64,000 bases of DNA from Allodiplogaster sudhausi (lineage: Eukaryota > Nematoda > Chromadorea > Rhabditida > Diplogasteridae), in assembly GCA_945643635.1 (NCBI GenBank), contig CALZFC010000251.1, positions 3,847,001 to 3,911,000 on the forward strand. Direction: 5' to 3'. The notes beneath the pieces were generated by a model, which saw only the letters and a program-made list of their open reading frames with translations, did not search any database and was not told the DNA's origin. Within the stretch, counting starts at the first letter, position 1; the number at the start of each line of letters is the position of its first letter. The position numbers and the translations under genes were made by a program. This document shows, piece by piece, positions 34,591-45,676 of this stretch.

Positions 34591-35048
34591 TTAAAAGCAA
34601 TTTTGCGATAATAAAAGCAATTGCTTTAAAAAGACATTAACCAGACGTTATATCTCTATTACGCTTTTTTTTACAATTAGAACTTTTCATTTATTTCCAT
34701 TTCCAGTTTTCCCATGGCATGCATAGATATGTAGCCAACTATGTGAATGTGAAAAAAAATTAACTGAAAATGGAATAGAAAAAGAAAATGATCGTGTCAC
34801 TTGCATCCCTAAACTCATGCAACGCTTATCCTGATAGGCCGTTAGTCTGACCATGAGGGGTTGGAGGGAACAGGTGAGCGAATCATTGGAAATTCGAACG
34901 ATCTTATCTGAAAGGAGAAGCCGGCCCTTTTCCTTTGGGACGACGTCAAAACGGCAGAGAACATAGATGTATACTAATTGAGAGAGAGAAAGAGAGAGAA
35001 AAGAGTTTCAGATGGTGATCAATATACATACATATGCAAGATGCAGTC

Positions 35049-35747
35049 CCTCCCAACATTTCAGGGACATAGAGTAATCAGATTATGTAATTAGATTAAT
35101 CTACATAAAGAATCTCACTTTATTTTTCAGCGCTTATTGTTAGGACGCGAGGAGCGGATTTTCAAAGTGAACTAGACCCATGTATGCGAAATTCTATCCG
35201 AGATAGGTTGCTGCCGCCTCACTAATAGTTAAACTGATGTTTCTAGAAATTTTTTGGATTGGCTCTGGGTCTAATGATCGTCTCGGGTCTGTTGAGAGCT
35301 CAATGGTGGTAGGGGGCATGTTTGTCAACAAATAAAAGGGACAAAGTGCTATGTACAATAGAGTTTTCAGGTCAATCTAGGCTAATTCGACGCTTCTAAA
35401 TACATTGGTAGCGTTATTTTCATAAAACAAGTTGACACTAACGATGAAATTAATATTTTAGCCCGAAAACCCGTTTAAAAAACGCAGCGTATTGCGCATG
35501 TAATGCAGCACCTTGCGCTCCATTTTCAATCGGGTTTCTGCTCAAATTTGAATTTTCTTATTAGTGTCAACTTGTTATTAAGAAAATAACGTTAAAAACT
35601 TGTTTAGCTGCGTCGACTTAGTCTAGATTGAGCTGAGAACTTTATTGAAATGCGTCCTGAGCGCTGAATAATCAATTGAGATTATTTAGATTAATCTAAT
35701 TAATCTGATTAATCAACATATGTATGTACCTGAAATGCAGGGCGGGA
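35049..35747. mobile_element. ~0.7-kb inverted-repeat element in intron 4 of gene D
   Basis: Left end AGTCCCTCCCAACATTTCAGG and right end CCTGAAATGCAGGGCGGGACC are inverted copies, followed inward by TAATCAGATT / AATCTGATTA and by AACAAGTTGACACTAA / TTAGTGTCAACTTGTT. Gene A lacks it at the matching place (around 12120). The target duplication is not clear, so the superfamily is open. Confidence 0.6.
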
Positions 35748-36187
35748 CCGTACGTGTGTATGTACACATACTTCATTGATTTGTAATTAATGATAATGCT
35801 TTCAATGTCTACTAACCCGTTAATGGCATGGCAGACACAATGCTGACTTTGCAAGGTAAAAGGAGGAGTACCGCTTGTCATGAAGTCAACATCCGCGTCC
35901 TCTGACGTATAGTAGTGTGCCAAGCCGTCGTCTCGAATCATCCGATATAGCGGCTTGAAGGATGTGGGTGTGATCGGAGGTGGGAGAGTTGTCGTGGTCG
36001 TCGTTGTCGTCGTGGTGCTTGTTGTTGTCGGTGGTTGAGTTGTTGAAGTCTTGGAGCTTGTGGTTGTCGGTGGTAGAGTGGCTGAAGTCGTGATGCTGGG
36101 GGTTGTGGTTAACAGCGGTGGAGTTGTTAAACTCGTCGAAGATTTCGTTGAGGTGGTTGTCTCGGTCGCAGTCGTCGAGCACCCCAT

Positions 36188-36496
36188 CTTGGAGTGAAGG
36201 ATTTAGCTACAGAGATTAGTTACAATTAGCATCATATTCACCATTTTCACCTTTGTTAAATTTTTTTTTAGAGGAACACAACTTTAAAGGATTTTGGCAG
36301 AGTGAAGAAAGTTAAGCTTATGGAAGTAATTTAGAGCCATAATGGCAGAAATAGAGAGAATGAGAGAAAAGAAAAGGAGATAGCGAGAGGAATTGTAACA
36401 GAGAGGCAGCGACAGAGATTGAGAGAGAGAGCAAAGTCACCATAACAGCTAAAGATCACGATCATGAACAGCGATAATATAGCAAGGAAGAGTTAT
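36188..36496. other. GA-rich spacer 5' of gene D
   Basis: Matches the intron before the Thr-rich exon of gene C (GAGAGAATGAGAGAAAAG) and ends at the TTAA element. The PAN exon expected next is absent. Confidence 0.5.
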
Positions 36497-37645
36497 GAGA
36501 GCCTCTCTGTAAGACTCAAGGAGGCCGCTATGGACGCCTGCCCTAGAAAAATTTCATTATTCTATAACCTTGAAAACATTATGAGAGATGTATATAGTGT
36601 TCATAACGAAGTTTATTTTTTCAAAAAATTTTCAAAATTTTTTTTCTCTTAGTTATAAGTCTAAATGCTCCAAAATTTTGGGAGACCATATCTCAAGTTA
36701 TACTTAATATTTCTCGAAAATATTTTTAATGTTAGATTCCTTGTTCAAAACTACACAAAAAAGTCCGTGGTGACTATTTTCGAAAAAAAATTATTTGTAT
36801 GACTTTTGCCCAATTAAATTTTTTGAAATGTGGTTTTCAGACAATAACTTTTTTTTTACTATTACTCACAAAAAACTGATACATCCATAAGAAAGAGCAA
36901 GAAAATCTACACATAATAGGTTTCTACGAGCAAAAATCTCTATTACATTTTTTGGGTATCTGCATTTGAATATCGGTTTCTAAGCAAATTTCGGGGTTGG
37001 CTGCAAACCACGATATCAATCAAACTTCATAACTTCTTAAACTGAATAGTCCATCCGATGTAATTTTTTATGCTCTTCAAAATGGTATATGATTTGTACA
37101 TAAAACAATTTAGTTTTAAGGTCGAAAATTGACTTTTTGTGTTTTAGGCCAATTTCTGGTGTTCAAATACGTATTCTTTGGACCTTTACTGGGTCTTGTA
37201 CTCTGATTTCCAAAATAATATTTAGACTAAAAGAAAGAGCAGCTAAAACTGAGTCGGATGTAGCTTTATTACCAAAATCAGAGGATACTTTTTTTTGGGA
37301 ACATGTATTTGAATGTTGCCTGTTGAAGACGATATTACAGAATATTTCTTAGAAAATATTTCAAAATTGTCATTTTGAAACATCTAGCGCCCAATAATGG
37401 GTATTCCATGATTCTTTGAAGTTCTTTTATGATATTTCATTTTTACGAGCCTAGATGGCGAAATAAATGTACGAAAACTCCTTCGAAGCCAACTATCAGG
37501 TCATTTGTGAGCCCGATTGCCAAGAAGGTCATAACCATTCGAAAGAGCAGAGACTTTTACATAATATATCCACCGATGAAAGAGCAAAACCCCTATGGAG
37601 GCAGGCCCCTATGGAGGGCTGCTTGATCCTTACAGAGAGGCTCTC
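36497..37645. mobile_element. TTAA element with GAGAGCC ends (single-arm member of the palindrome family)
   Basis: Starts GAGAGCCTCTCTGTAAGAC after TTAT (a mutated TTAA) and ends CTTACAGAGAGGCTCTC before TTAA 37646-37649. Its interior is similar to the arms of the 45.8-48.4-kb palindrome (TCCGTGGTGAC, TTGTACATAAAA, GAAAGAGCAGAGACTTTTAC) but is not itself a full palindrome, so it is probably a deletion derivative. No coding capacity. Confidence 0.8.
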
Positions 37646-37649
37646 TTAA

Positions 37650-38157
37650 AATAGTTTTACCACAAAGGGAGACGATATTTTTGTCCGTCGTTTTGCCCAC
37701 CAGCCGTCAGTCTAAATCTCTCCGACCGTAAATCAACTAATTTATTTATTTTTGCCAAACTAATTCTTTCTTGGCTTTTTTCGTTATTGAAATGAGACTT
37801 CAGTAATCGGCCTGGCAGGACAGACGAGAAATTTGGGTTGCCGGGAAGACTCGAAAATAATGCAAGAAACAGCTAACTTTATGTGACAGGTTGGAGAGAA
37901 AAGGTGGGCGGAACCTTCAACTGCTTCATTCTTATTTTGTCTTCTACTGTCTCAGAGAAGATCGGCAGCCGGTGAGCTCTGAGGAAGGCTGCGACTTCAA
38001 AGAAAGAAAATGACTAATGTCTATCTAATTTATTTCCCATAATTTCTTTCAACGAACACGCCAATGACTTGTATATTGGCGTGTTCGTTGAAAGAAGAAA
38101 CAACCTCGCAATTCTTATTTTTTCATAGGAATCCCAGTTTCTCGGTCACCCTTCGAG
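37650..38157. other. 5' flank module of gene E (inverted relative to A and C)
   Basis: 37680-38030 reads as the reverse complement of the A/C-type 5' flank. It ends in a perfect 21-bp snapback hairpin at 38045-38095. Confidence 0.55.
38045..38095. repeat. Perfect 21-bp inverted repeat, 9-nt loop
   Basis: 38045-38065 is the exact reverse complement of 38075-38095 (ATTGGCGTGTTCGTTGAAAG). Gene A's flank (13380-13410) has only one arm, so the second arm was added here. Confidence 0.9.
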
Positions 38158-39674
38158 ATGCACCAGAAACGTCGTCTGCATATTGTGATTCTCTTGTTGT
38201 TGCTCACCAGTCGCCCTGCAGATGTCGCAGAAGATGTTAGAGTGCTTATAACTATATTTATTTATTTGGGGATTTCATGACTGAAAAAAGAAGAATATGA
38301 TTTTGATTCATTTGAGGGGCCCTGCGCTCACGAGTACGACGTACGCCATGATTCATTGGAGGCACGATATCGACGGCAGCAACTACCAGAGACGACAATC
38401 GAAGACTGCCAGGCATTCTGCGACCAGGTATATCGGTCACTTGAAGAGGGGGGGGGGGAATTTACCAGGGGGATGAGACATTCGTTACAGTATACCACAT
38501 TTGTATTCTATCGTATCATACATTTTTAGAAAACAATTGCATGTATGTTGCTACTGTCTCGTGGCCCTCTTCCATTTCATATCTGACTCCATAAATGTGA
38601 TTTTGTTTAAAGGAGACGGAGTGCGAAGGCTTCGCATTCAGTGAAGAGAAGAGATTTTGCGCCCTTCTGGGTGCGCTCGCCGAACCTGTCCAGGAGTGTC
38701 GAGCGCCGACAACGCTCCAAATAAAGGTGATCCTTCGCTGTCTTTTCTCACTCTCTCTATCAATTCCTATCTCGCTCTCTGCCTCTCATTTTCTCTATCT
38801 CTTTCTCTCTTTCGTTCTTTCCCTCTCTCTTTTATCTCATTCTCTCTTTTCCTCCATTCCGGCACTAAATTACCGTGTAAAGGTGGAAGGTGAAAATTTA
38901 AGCTGCATAAAAAATTGCTAATCCAAGATGGGGTGCTTGACGACTGCCGCGGAGGCAACCACTTCTTCGAAATCATCGACGACTTCGACAACTCTGCCGC
39001 CAACAACCAAGACCACCAGCACCGCGACTTCAAAAACTCTACCACCGACAACCACCGGCACCAGGACTTCAACCACGACTTTAACTAAGCTGCTACCGAA
39101 AACCACCAGCACCACCACGACGACAACGACCACGACAACGCTCCCTCCTCCTATCACTCCCTCATCCTTCAAGCCGTTCTATCGAATGTATCGAAACGAC
39201 AGCCTGGCTATTATTCGACCGAGGATACGGAAGTTGATCAAATGCGTGGAGCATCTCCGCCTTTTAGCTTGCAAGGTTAGCATAGTTTATACAATGCTAC
39301 TAATGGTTTAGCAGAAATCTTTATGAATTACATATCTATTATGTATGTAGTATGTGCACGCTTATTGTTTATGTTTTGATCGCCATCCAAAACTCCAAAG
39401 AAAACACCTTTCCTTTTAGCAACCATCGCCAAGCTCGCAGATAAGTCGGTCTGTGATGGCAGCACTCCTCTTGTGGCCCTCAAACGATCTCCCGCACCTT
39501 CGCTTGCAAGTTTGTATTACAAGACTTTAGAGATTCTTGAGGAATACACACGTTCCTTTCTCGATTTGTTTTCTATTTTCAATAACCTATTCATGGTAAC
39601 GATCTTATACTGGCGGGAAATTGGACGAAGAGAAAAGTGAAGTCAATGAAGTGTCACATTTGAATTGATATTAA

Positions 39675-42600
39675 GAGAGCCTCTCCGTAAGGGCCGAGGT
39701 GGCCCTGCCCCGGGGGAAAGTGTCGGATTTTGGTAACCAAAATTTTATGAGGAGTACCCACTTGCATTGTAAAAGAAATAATGAAGTCAGATTTGTTTTA
39801 AAAATTTTTTTCTTCTCAGTGCATGCAATAGTATGGCAAAATTTTGAGTGTTCATAACTTCCTTAAAACTTAATATTTTTCAGTTTTCTTTTTTTTGTTT
39901 TATTTGTCATTGGAAAGCACACAAAAAAGATGTATGATGTGTTTTTGAAAAATTCAGTTTTGACCAGTTTTAGGCAATTTTCTATTTCAGAAATTGGTTT
40001 TTTGGACATTTAAGAGAGCATCTCTGTAAGAGTCGAGCATGCGCTTAAGGCAGCCTGCCCCGGGAAAATTGTTTTCGAATTCTTTAACGAAAAACATTTT
40101 GCTTATACAACTCGACCCGCTCTTTTTAATGAGACTAATTTCATCATCAGCCGATTTTTTCCCTTCGGGATACACTACCGTAACCCTAAAAATTCATTGA
40201 GCCATAAATCCGTTCAAAATCTGTTTTGAGAAACGATGTACATATCATTCAATAGCATTTCGAAAGCTCTTCAAATTTCATCTGGGAACATGTTTTACGA
40301 AAATTTTATTTTGGCCGAGAAAATTGGCGTTAAATTATTTGAAGGGTCGACACGCCACTTTCTGCTCATTTCTACACTCTGGAACCTAGATATAAAGAAA
40401 GAGCGTGAAATTTGCTATCAAATAATCACCATTCAAGAAAAATCTGAGCGTACCAATTTTTTCTATGACGCGAGCAATGAGCGCGAGTCGGTCAAAATGG
40501 CACATTTTTGGCCGCCGAGGCACCGTGCAAGCGCATTCATCGATCCATAACTACGCTCAATGTTAATATTACAAAATCGTTAGCATATCATCTAAGAGCT
40601 CTCACAGAGATCTTCAAATGCTACATACATACTTTTATTGAAATATTTATATTTCTATGGAAAATTTCGTTCTGTACTTTTAGAACGCTTAAAAAACTAC
40701 TTTACAAACATTTCAGCATTTCAAAACATGCATCATTAGAAAGAGCGTGAAATTTGCTTCAAGATAGACCCCTTTCAATAAACTTTCAAGCCTATAATGT
40801 TTGGTTATAAGTCATAAGAGTAGGTAAAGTTGCGTCGCTGTCTTTTCGCCCAAGAATTTCGCTGTTTAGATTATTCGAATTGGAATATTCCAATATTTTT
40901 TATCGGTGAAGAATTGTGCTAAGCTGATGCCCAATTCTTATCAATTATAACCAAACATTATAGGCTTGAAAGTTTATTGAAAGGGGTCTATCTTGCAAAT
41001 TTCAAGCTCTTTCTAATGATGCATGTTTTGAAATGCTGAAATGTTTGCAAAGTAGTTTTTTAAGTGTTCTAAAACTACAGAACGAAATTTTCCATAGAAA
41101 TATAAATATTTCAATAAAAGTATGTATGTATCATTTGAAGATCTCTGTGAGAGCTCTTAGATGATATGCTAACGATTTTGTAATATTAACATTGAGCGTA
41201 GTTATGGATCGATGAATGCGCTTGCACGGTGCCTCGGCGGCCAAAAATGTGCCATTTTGACCGACTCGCGCTCATTGCTCGCGTCATAGAAAAAATTGGT
41301 ACGCTCAGATTTTTCTTGAATGGTGATAATTTGATAGCAAATTTCACGCTCTTTCTTTCTATCTAGGTTCCAGAGTGTAGAAATGAGGAGAAAGTGGCGT
41401 GTCGACCCTTCAAATAATTTAACGCCAATTTTCTCGGCCAAAATAAAATTTTCGTAAAACATGTTCCCAGATGAAATTTGAAGAGCTTTCGAAATGCTAT
41501 TGATTGATATGTACATCGTTTCTCAAAACAGATTTTGAACGGATTTATGGCTCGATGAATTTTCAGGGTTACGGTAGTGTATCCCGAAGGGAAAAAAACG
41601 GATGATGATGAAATTAGTCTCATTAAAAAGAGCACGTCGAGTTGTATAAGCAAAATGTTTTCCGTTAAAGAATTCGAAAACAATTTTCCCGGGGCAGGCT
41701 GCGCTCGAAGCTAATGGACATGCTCTCTTAACCTATTTCGCGGCCCGGGCACGGGCCAATTTATAGTTCATAAGAAAGAGGAGAAAAAACTACACAAGAT
41801 ATGTTCTTATGAAGAAAATCGAAGGATATACATTTTACGAAATTTTGACTTGAACCTGGTGCACTCGCGTTTTTGCTCGTTGGGATGAAACTGTATAATT
41901 ATTTTCAAAGCTTTGTTTTTGGGATAATATTGATGTCGATATATTCGCCATTAAATTCTCTACCAGAAAAGGTATCTATCACCGATATACGTATTACCTT
42001 GGGACTCAGAGAATGCAATTATATGTTTTTCGGAAAAAAAAATAATTCAATGATAACTAATGAAACCCTCAGTTTTAGTCCACAGAGGTAGCCAGCCGGA
42101 GCAATTCTCCATATCATAAGATAGAGCGAAGAATTCTGCATAACATATTCCCTTTTCATGGAATTTGAAGGATATACATTTCCTTTTTTCTATCAATATT
42201 GAAGTCTTTCCACGTCATGCAAACGACCCATGATATCGAAAGCGTATTCAGCGATCCATAACTTTGCTCAATCTTAATATCAGAAAATCATAGGTATATC
42301 ATCTAAGAGCTCTCACAGAGATCTTCAAATGCTACATACATATTTTTATTGAAATATTTATATTTCTATGTAAAATTTCGTTCTGTACTTTTAGAAGGCT
42401 TAAAAAACTATTTTAAAAACATTTCCGCTTTTCAAAACATACTTCATACGAAAGAGCGTGCAATTTGCTACGAGATGAACCCCTTTCAATAAACTTTCAA
42501 GTCTATATTGTTCTGTTATAAGTCATAAGAATAGGTAAAGTATCGTCGCTATCCTTTAGCCCGAGAATTTCATTGTTTAGGTTATTCGAATTAGAATATT

Positions 42601-43787
42601 CCAATAATTTTTTACGTTGAAGAATTGTGCTAAGGTAAGCTGATGCCCTATTCTTATAACTTATAACAAAACATTATAGACTTGAAAGTTTATAGAAAGG
42701 GGTTCATCTTGTAGCAAATTTCACGCTCTTTCTTATGAAGAATGTTTTGAAATGCGGAAATGTTTGTAAAATAGTTTTTTAAGCCTTCTAAAAGTACAGA
42801 ACGAAATTTTAAATAGAAATAGAAATATTTCAATAAAAGTATGTATGTAGCATTTGAAGATCTCTGTGAGAGCTCTTAGATGATATACCTATGATTTTCT
42901 GATATTAAGATTGAGCAAAGTTATGGATCGCTGAATACGCTTTCGATATCATGGGTCGTTTGCATGACGTGGAAAGACTTCTATATTGATAGAAAAATGG
43001 AAATGTATATCCTTCAAATTCCTCGTAAAGGGAATATGTTATGCAAAATTCTTCGCTCTATCTTCTGATATGGAGAATTGCTCCGACTGGCTACCTCTGT
43101 GGACTAAAAATGAGAGTTTCATTAGTTATCATTGAATTTTTTTTTTCGAAAAACATATAATTGCATTCTCTGAGTCCCAAGAGAATACGTATTTCGGTGA
43201 TAGATGCCTTTTCTGGTAGAGAATTTAATGGCTAATATATCGACATCGATATTATCCCGAAAACAAAGCTTTGAAAATAATTATACAGTTTCATCCCAAC
43301 GAGCAAAAACGCGAGTGCACCAGGTTCAAGTCAAAATTTCGTAAAATGTATATCCTTGGATTTTCTTCATAAGAACACATCTTGTATAGTTTTTTCTCCT
43401 CTTTCTCATAAACTATTCATTGGCCCGTGCTCATGCCGTAAAATAGTTGAAATGTCCAAAAAAACAATTTCGGAAACAGAAACTGGTCAAGAATGAAATT
43501 TTCAAAAAACACTTCCTATTACGTTTTTGTGTGTATTTGAATGACAAATAAAACAAAAAAAAGAAAACTGAAAAATATTAAGTTTTTAGGAAGTTATGGA
43601 CACTCAAATATTTACCTTACTTTTGTACCCACTGGCAATAAAAAATTTTTTATAACAAATTTGACCCCATTATTTCTTTTACAATACAAGGGGGTACTCC
43701 TCATAAAATTTTGGTTACCAAAATCCAACACTTTCCCCCGGGGCAGTCGCCCATTGAGCGCTGCTTGAGCCTTACAGAGAGGCTCTC
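39675..43787. mobile_element. Outer palindromic TTAA element in intron 5 of gene E
   Basis: TTAA at 39671-39674 and 43788-43791; ends GAGAGCCTCTCCGTAAGG and CTTACAGAGAGGCTCTC. Apart from a nested element (40014-41727) the whole is one long imperfect palindrome: 39675-40009 plus 41732-~42580 pair with ~42600-43787, centre near 42590. Arm length is about 1.18 kb. Frames on one arm reappear inverted on the other; no transposase is visible. Confidence 0.88.
40014..41727. mobile_element. Inner palindromic TTAA element
   Basis: TTAA at 40010-40013 and 41728-41731; ends GAGAGCATCTCTGTAAGAG and ATGCTCTC. The two arms (about 0.83 kb each) meet near 40880. The outer element's right arm near 43450 (ATAGTTGAAATGTCC) shows the corresponding uninterrupted target. 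Confidence 0.88.
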
Positions 43788-44174
43788 TTAAATAAAATGT
43801 AACTTAAAAAGAACCTCAGACGTTTCTTTAGATTCCTACAGGGTGCTTTTCGACCAATCAGTGCCTAAAACCTTGGGCTGTGTCACGACCTCCCTAGGCG
43901 TGTGGGGATCAAACGTGATGATGACGGGATATGTCAGGGGCGAAGGTTTGCTTTATTTTGTGGTTGGCTGTTTACAAGCAATCAATCAACAATTCTTTCT
44001 CTAAAAAAAGTAGGAAAACGTTAATCAGTAAAGATGCAATAAGTATATGCTAATAATACACATGATTACATATAATATGTAGTATTTGTAGACTATTTGG
44101 TCGTGAATGACGGAGAAGCTCCGCCGGGGGGTGGCTATGAGCCGTACATAGCATTCTACGCATGGAGATATTAA

Positions 44175-45650
44175 CAACCACGTGGTTAATCCCAAGGAAA
44201 AGTTTTATAATATATGTACCTATGTATTTGAAGGATTTTTCTCTCTCCTGCAATGTTTATTTACATACATATATGCTTCACGTGACAACAGAGAACGCGA
44301 AAGATGTTATGCTGAAGTGCTGACAATGTTCCAACCCACATGTTTTCGAATAAAGATGTTGCACAAGGAAACCCTCTTTCTCTTTCCCCCTCTTCTTTTT
44401 TCGTGGTAGGATGGGCCTGGCCATCCTACCACGAATCATTGTTACGGTAGCCGAATCTGTCCGCTCTCTCTCTACGTCGATCATCTGTTGCCAGAAGCCA
44501 GGGTTAGGCAAGATGATTGGGTGAGTCTGCGGAGATCAAATTGTACGAATACGAAAAATCTTTGCCTCCCTTTACGTCTCTCTCTCTCCCCTCACTCAAT
44601 ATCATAAAATGTTTAGCATCTCTCATTTGGTCTTGGTTCTTTTAATGTCGATGTAAAACTCTATCGCTCTCTCCCTCTCTCCCTCACTCTCTTCTCCCAC
44701 CCTCACTGTCTACTGTTCTCTATCTTCTCTCTAGCCTAGTCTTCCAGATGCTTTCCTTCCCTTTTCCCTTTTCATTTCCTCTCCAACCTGATTGACGTCA
44801 TAGTACGCTTCTCTTAGCGAGAGGCTATCGCTGAGCACGAGATGCATTATGACGAGCGTGGCCGAACGAGAGACGCCAGCTGCGCAGTACACCAGATTAT
44901 CAGGAAAATTGTTGTTTCAATTTGGCGCCCTTTTCAAAGTGTTTTAAACTTTAAATATGAGAGACATTGGCAGGAAAGAAGTGTTATTTTTCAAACTTCT
45001 TTCTTGTATTCATTCCTGTGGCATTCTCGAATTTTCCTATTCAAGGGAACGGCCACTAGAATAATATGTAAACATAACGTACTTGCTGTAGTAATGCGCA
45101 ATCACGTTTTTCTGTCTTTTCCTGGAAGTTTTCATTCCGGTTTATAAGTAAATCCACAATCATCTCTAGTTTTTTCATCCTGATGATTGCCGTGGAAATA
45201 AAACAGAATTATTTGAGTTTAATATGGCAGAATACTCTGATAATATATGTACCTACATATGTATATTTTTGAATTGTTACCTTCTGATTCTCTTCGTCGT
45301 CTCGGAAATTTTGTTGTTGTTCCCACTCAACATCAGAGAACAAGGATAATAAAATACTTCCATGACTTCCATGGATTCGTTCAGCAAAAAATTCATTTGA
45401 GTGAGAACTGAGATGGAGAGATGAAGAAAGAGAGATAAAGAAATAGAGAAGGAGAGATAGAAATATGACAAAGAGAGAGATATAGAAAGAGAATGAGAGT
45501 ATTTAAAAAAAAAAGTAAGAGAGAGAGAGCGAGAAAGAGAGAGAGAGAGAGAGCGAGAGATGGAGAGGCAAAGAAAGAGATAGAGAGAGATGGTGCTCAT
45601 TGATAAGGAAGTGGCAATAGCTCTACACGATCCGATAACATGAGTCATGC
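44175..45650. other. 3' flank of gene E, spacer, 3' flank of gene F
   Basis: 44349-44354 is the AATAAA of gene E (TCGAATAAAGATGTTGCAC). 44401-44434 is a perfect 14-bp hairpin (TCGTGGTAGGATGG and its complement, 6-nt loop). 44580-44720 is CT-rich. 45280-45650 is a GA-rich 3' flank shared with gene G (62.1-62.38 kb). No gene recognised in 44.8-45.2 kb. Confidence 0.5.
44349..44354 (+). terminator. Poly(A) signal of gene E
   Basis: AATAAA in the conserved family context. Confidence 0.6.
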
Positions 45651-45656
45651 TTTATT
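45651..45656 (-). terminator. Poly(A) signal of gene F
   Basis: AATAAA (minus strand) only 20 nt after the stop, matching gene G's signal at 62380-62385 (AATAAAGCAT). Confidence 0.6.
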
Positions 45657-45676
45657 TGCACGGTGGATGCGCATGG

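Larger units (their letters stand above)
32662..36187 (-). pseudogene. Gene D: 5'-truncated family member lacking signal and PAN exons
   Basis: Exons (minus): 35848-36187 (GCSTTATETTTSTKSSTS, longest Thr-rich linker of the cluster, then FKPLYRMIRDDGLAHYYTSE), about 34831-34907 (KIVRISNDSLTC), 32872-32985 (QKLLGYVTRTPGVCGATV) and 32662-32738 (DYLVVRDGVDQTPPG...FYAWN stop). The signal and PAN exons are missing: upstream of 36187 are GA-rich spacer and a TTAA element (36497-37645), then the flank of gene E. The donor after the 34.8-kb exon reads CAGGATAAGC where gene B has CAGTAAGC, so GT is lost. Intron 5 holds a 1.4-kb TTAA insertion and intron 4 a ~0.7-kb inverted-repeat element. Truncation plus the lost donor make it a likely pseudogene, although its remaining exons are open and the Thr region has no stop. 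Confidence 0.75.
38158..44174 (+). pseudogene. Gene E: family member with a 4-nt frameshift, split by a 4.1-kb palindrome
   Basis: Exons: 38158-38235 (MHQKRRLHIVILLLLL signal), about 38291-38427 (FEGPCAHEYDV, LPETTIEDCQAFCDQ), 38613-38726 (TECEGFAFSEEKRFCALLG), 38928-39275 (Thr-rich linker, FKPFYRMYRNDSLA), 39420-39509, 43832-43945 (KTLGCVTTSLGVWGSNV) and 44092-44174 (DYLVVNDGEAPPGGG...FYAWRY stop). In exon 4 the sequence CTGGCTATTATTCG lacks four bases that C has (CTGGCACACTATTATTCG). This destroys the AHYY motif and shifts the frame; the exon length (348) is 4 short of a phase-compatible 352. The exon 1-2 phase also does not fit. Intron 5 contains the nested palindromic elements at 39675-43787. 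Last exons are otherwise well kept, so inactivation looks recent unless the 4-nt gap is an assembly error. Confidence 0.75.

Noticed and set aside
40236..41516. Two nearly identical 104-codon frames on opposite strands (40236-40550, 41202-41516)
   Set aside because: They are mirror copies in the arms of a palindrome, with no domain and no counterpart in the other elements.
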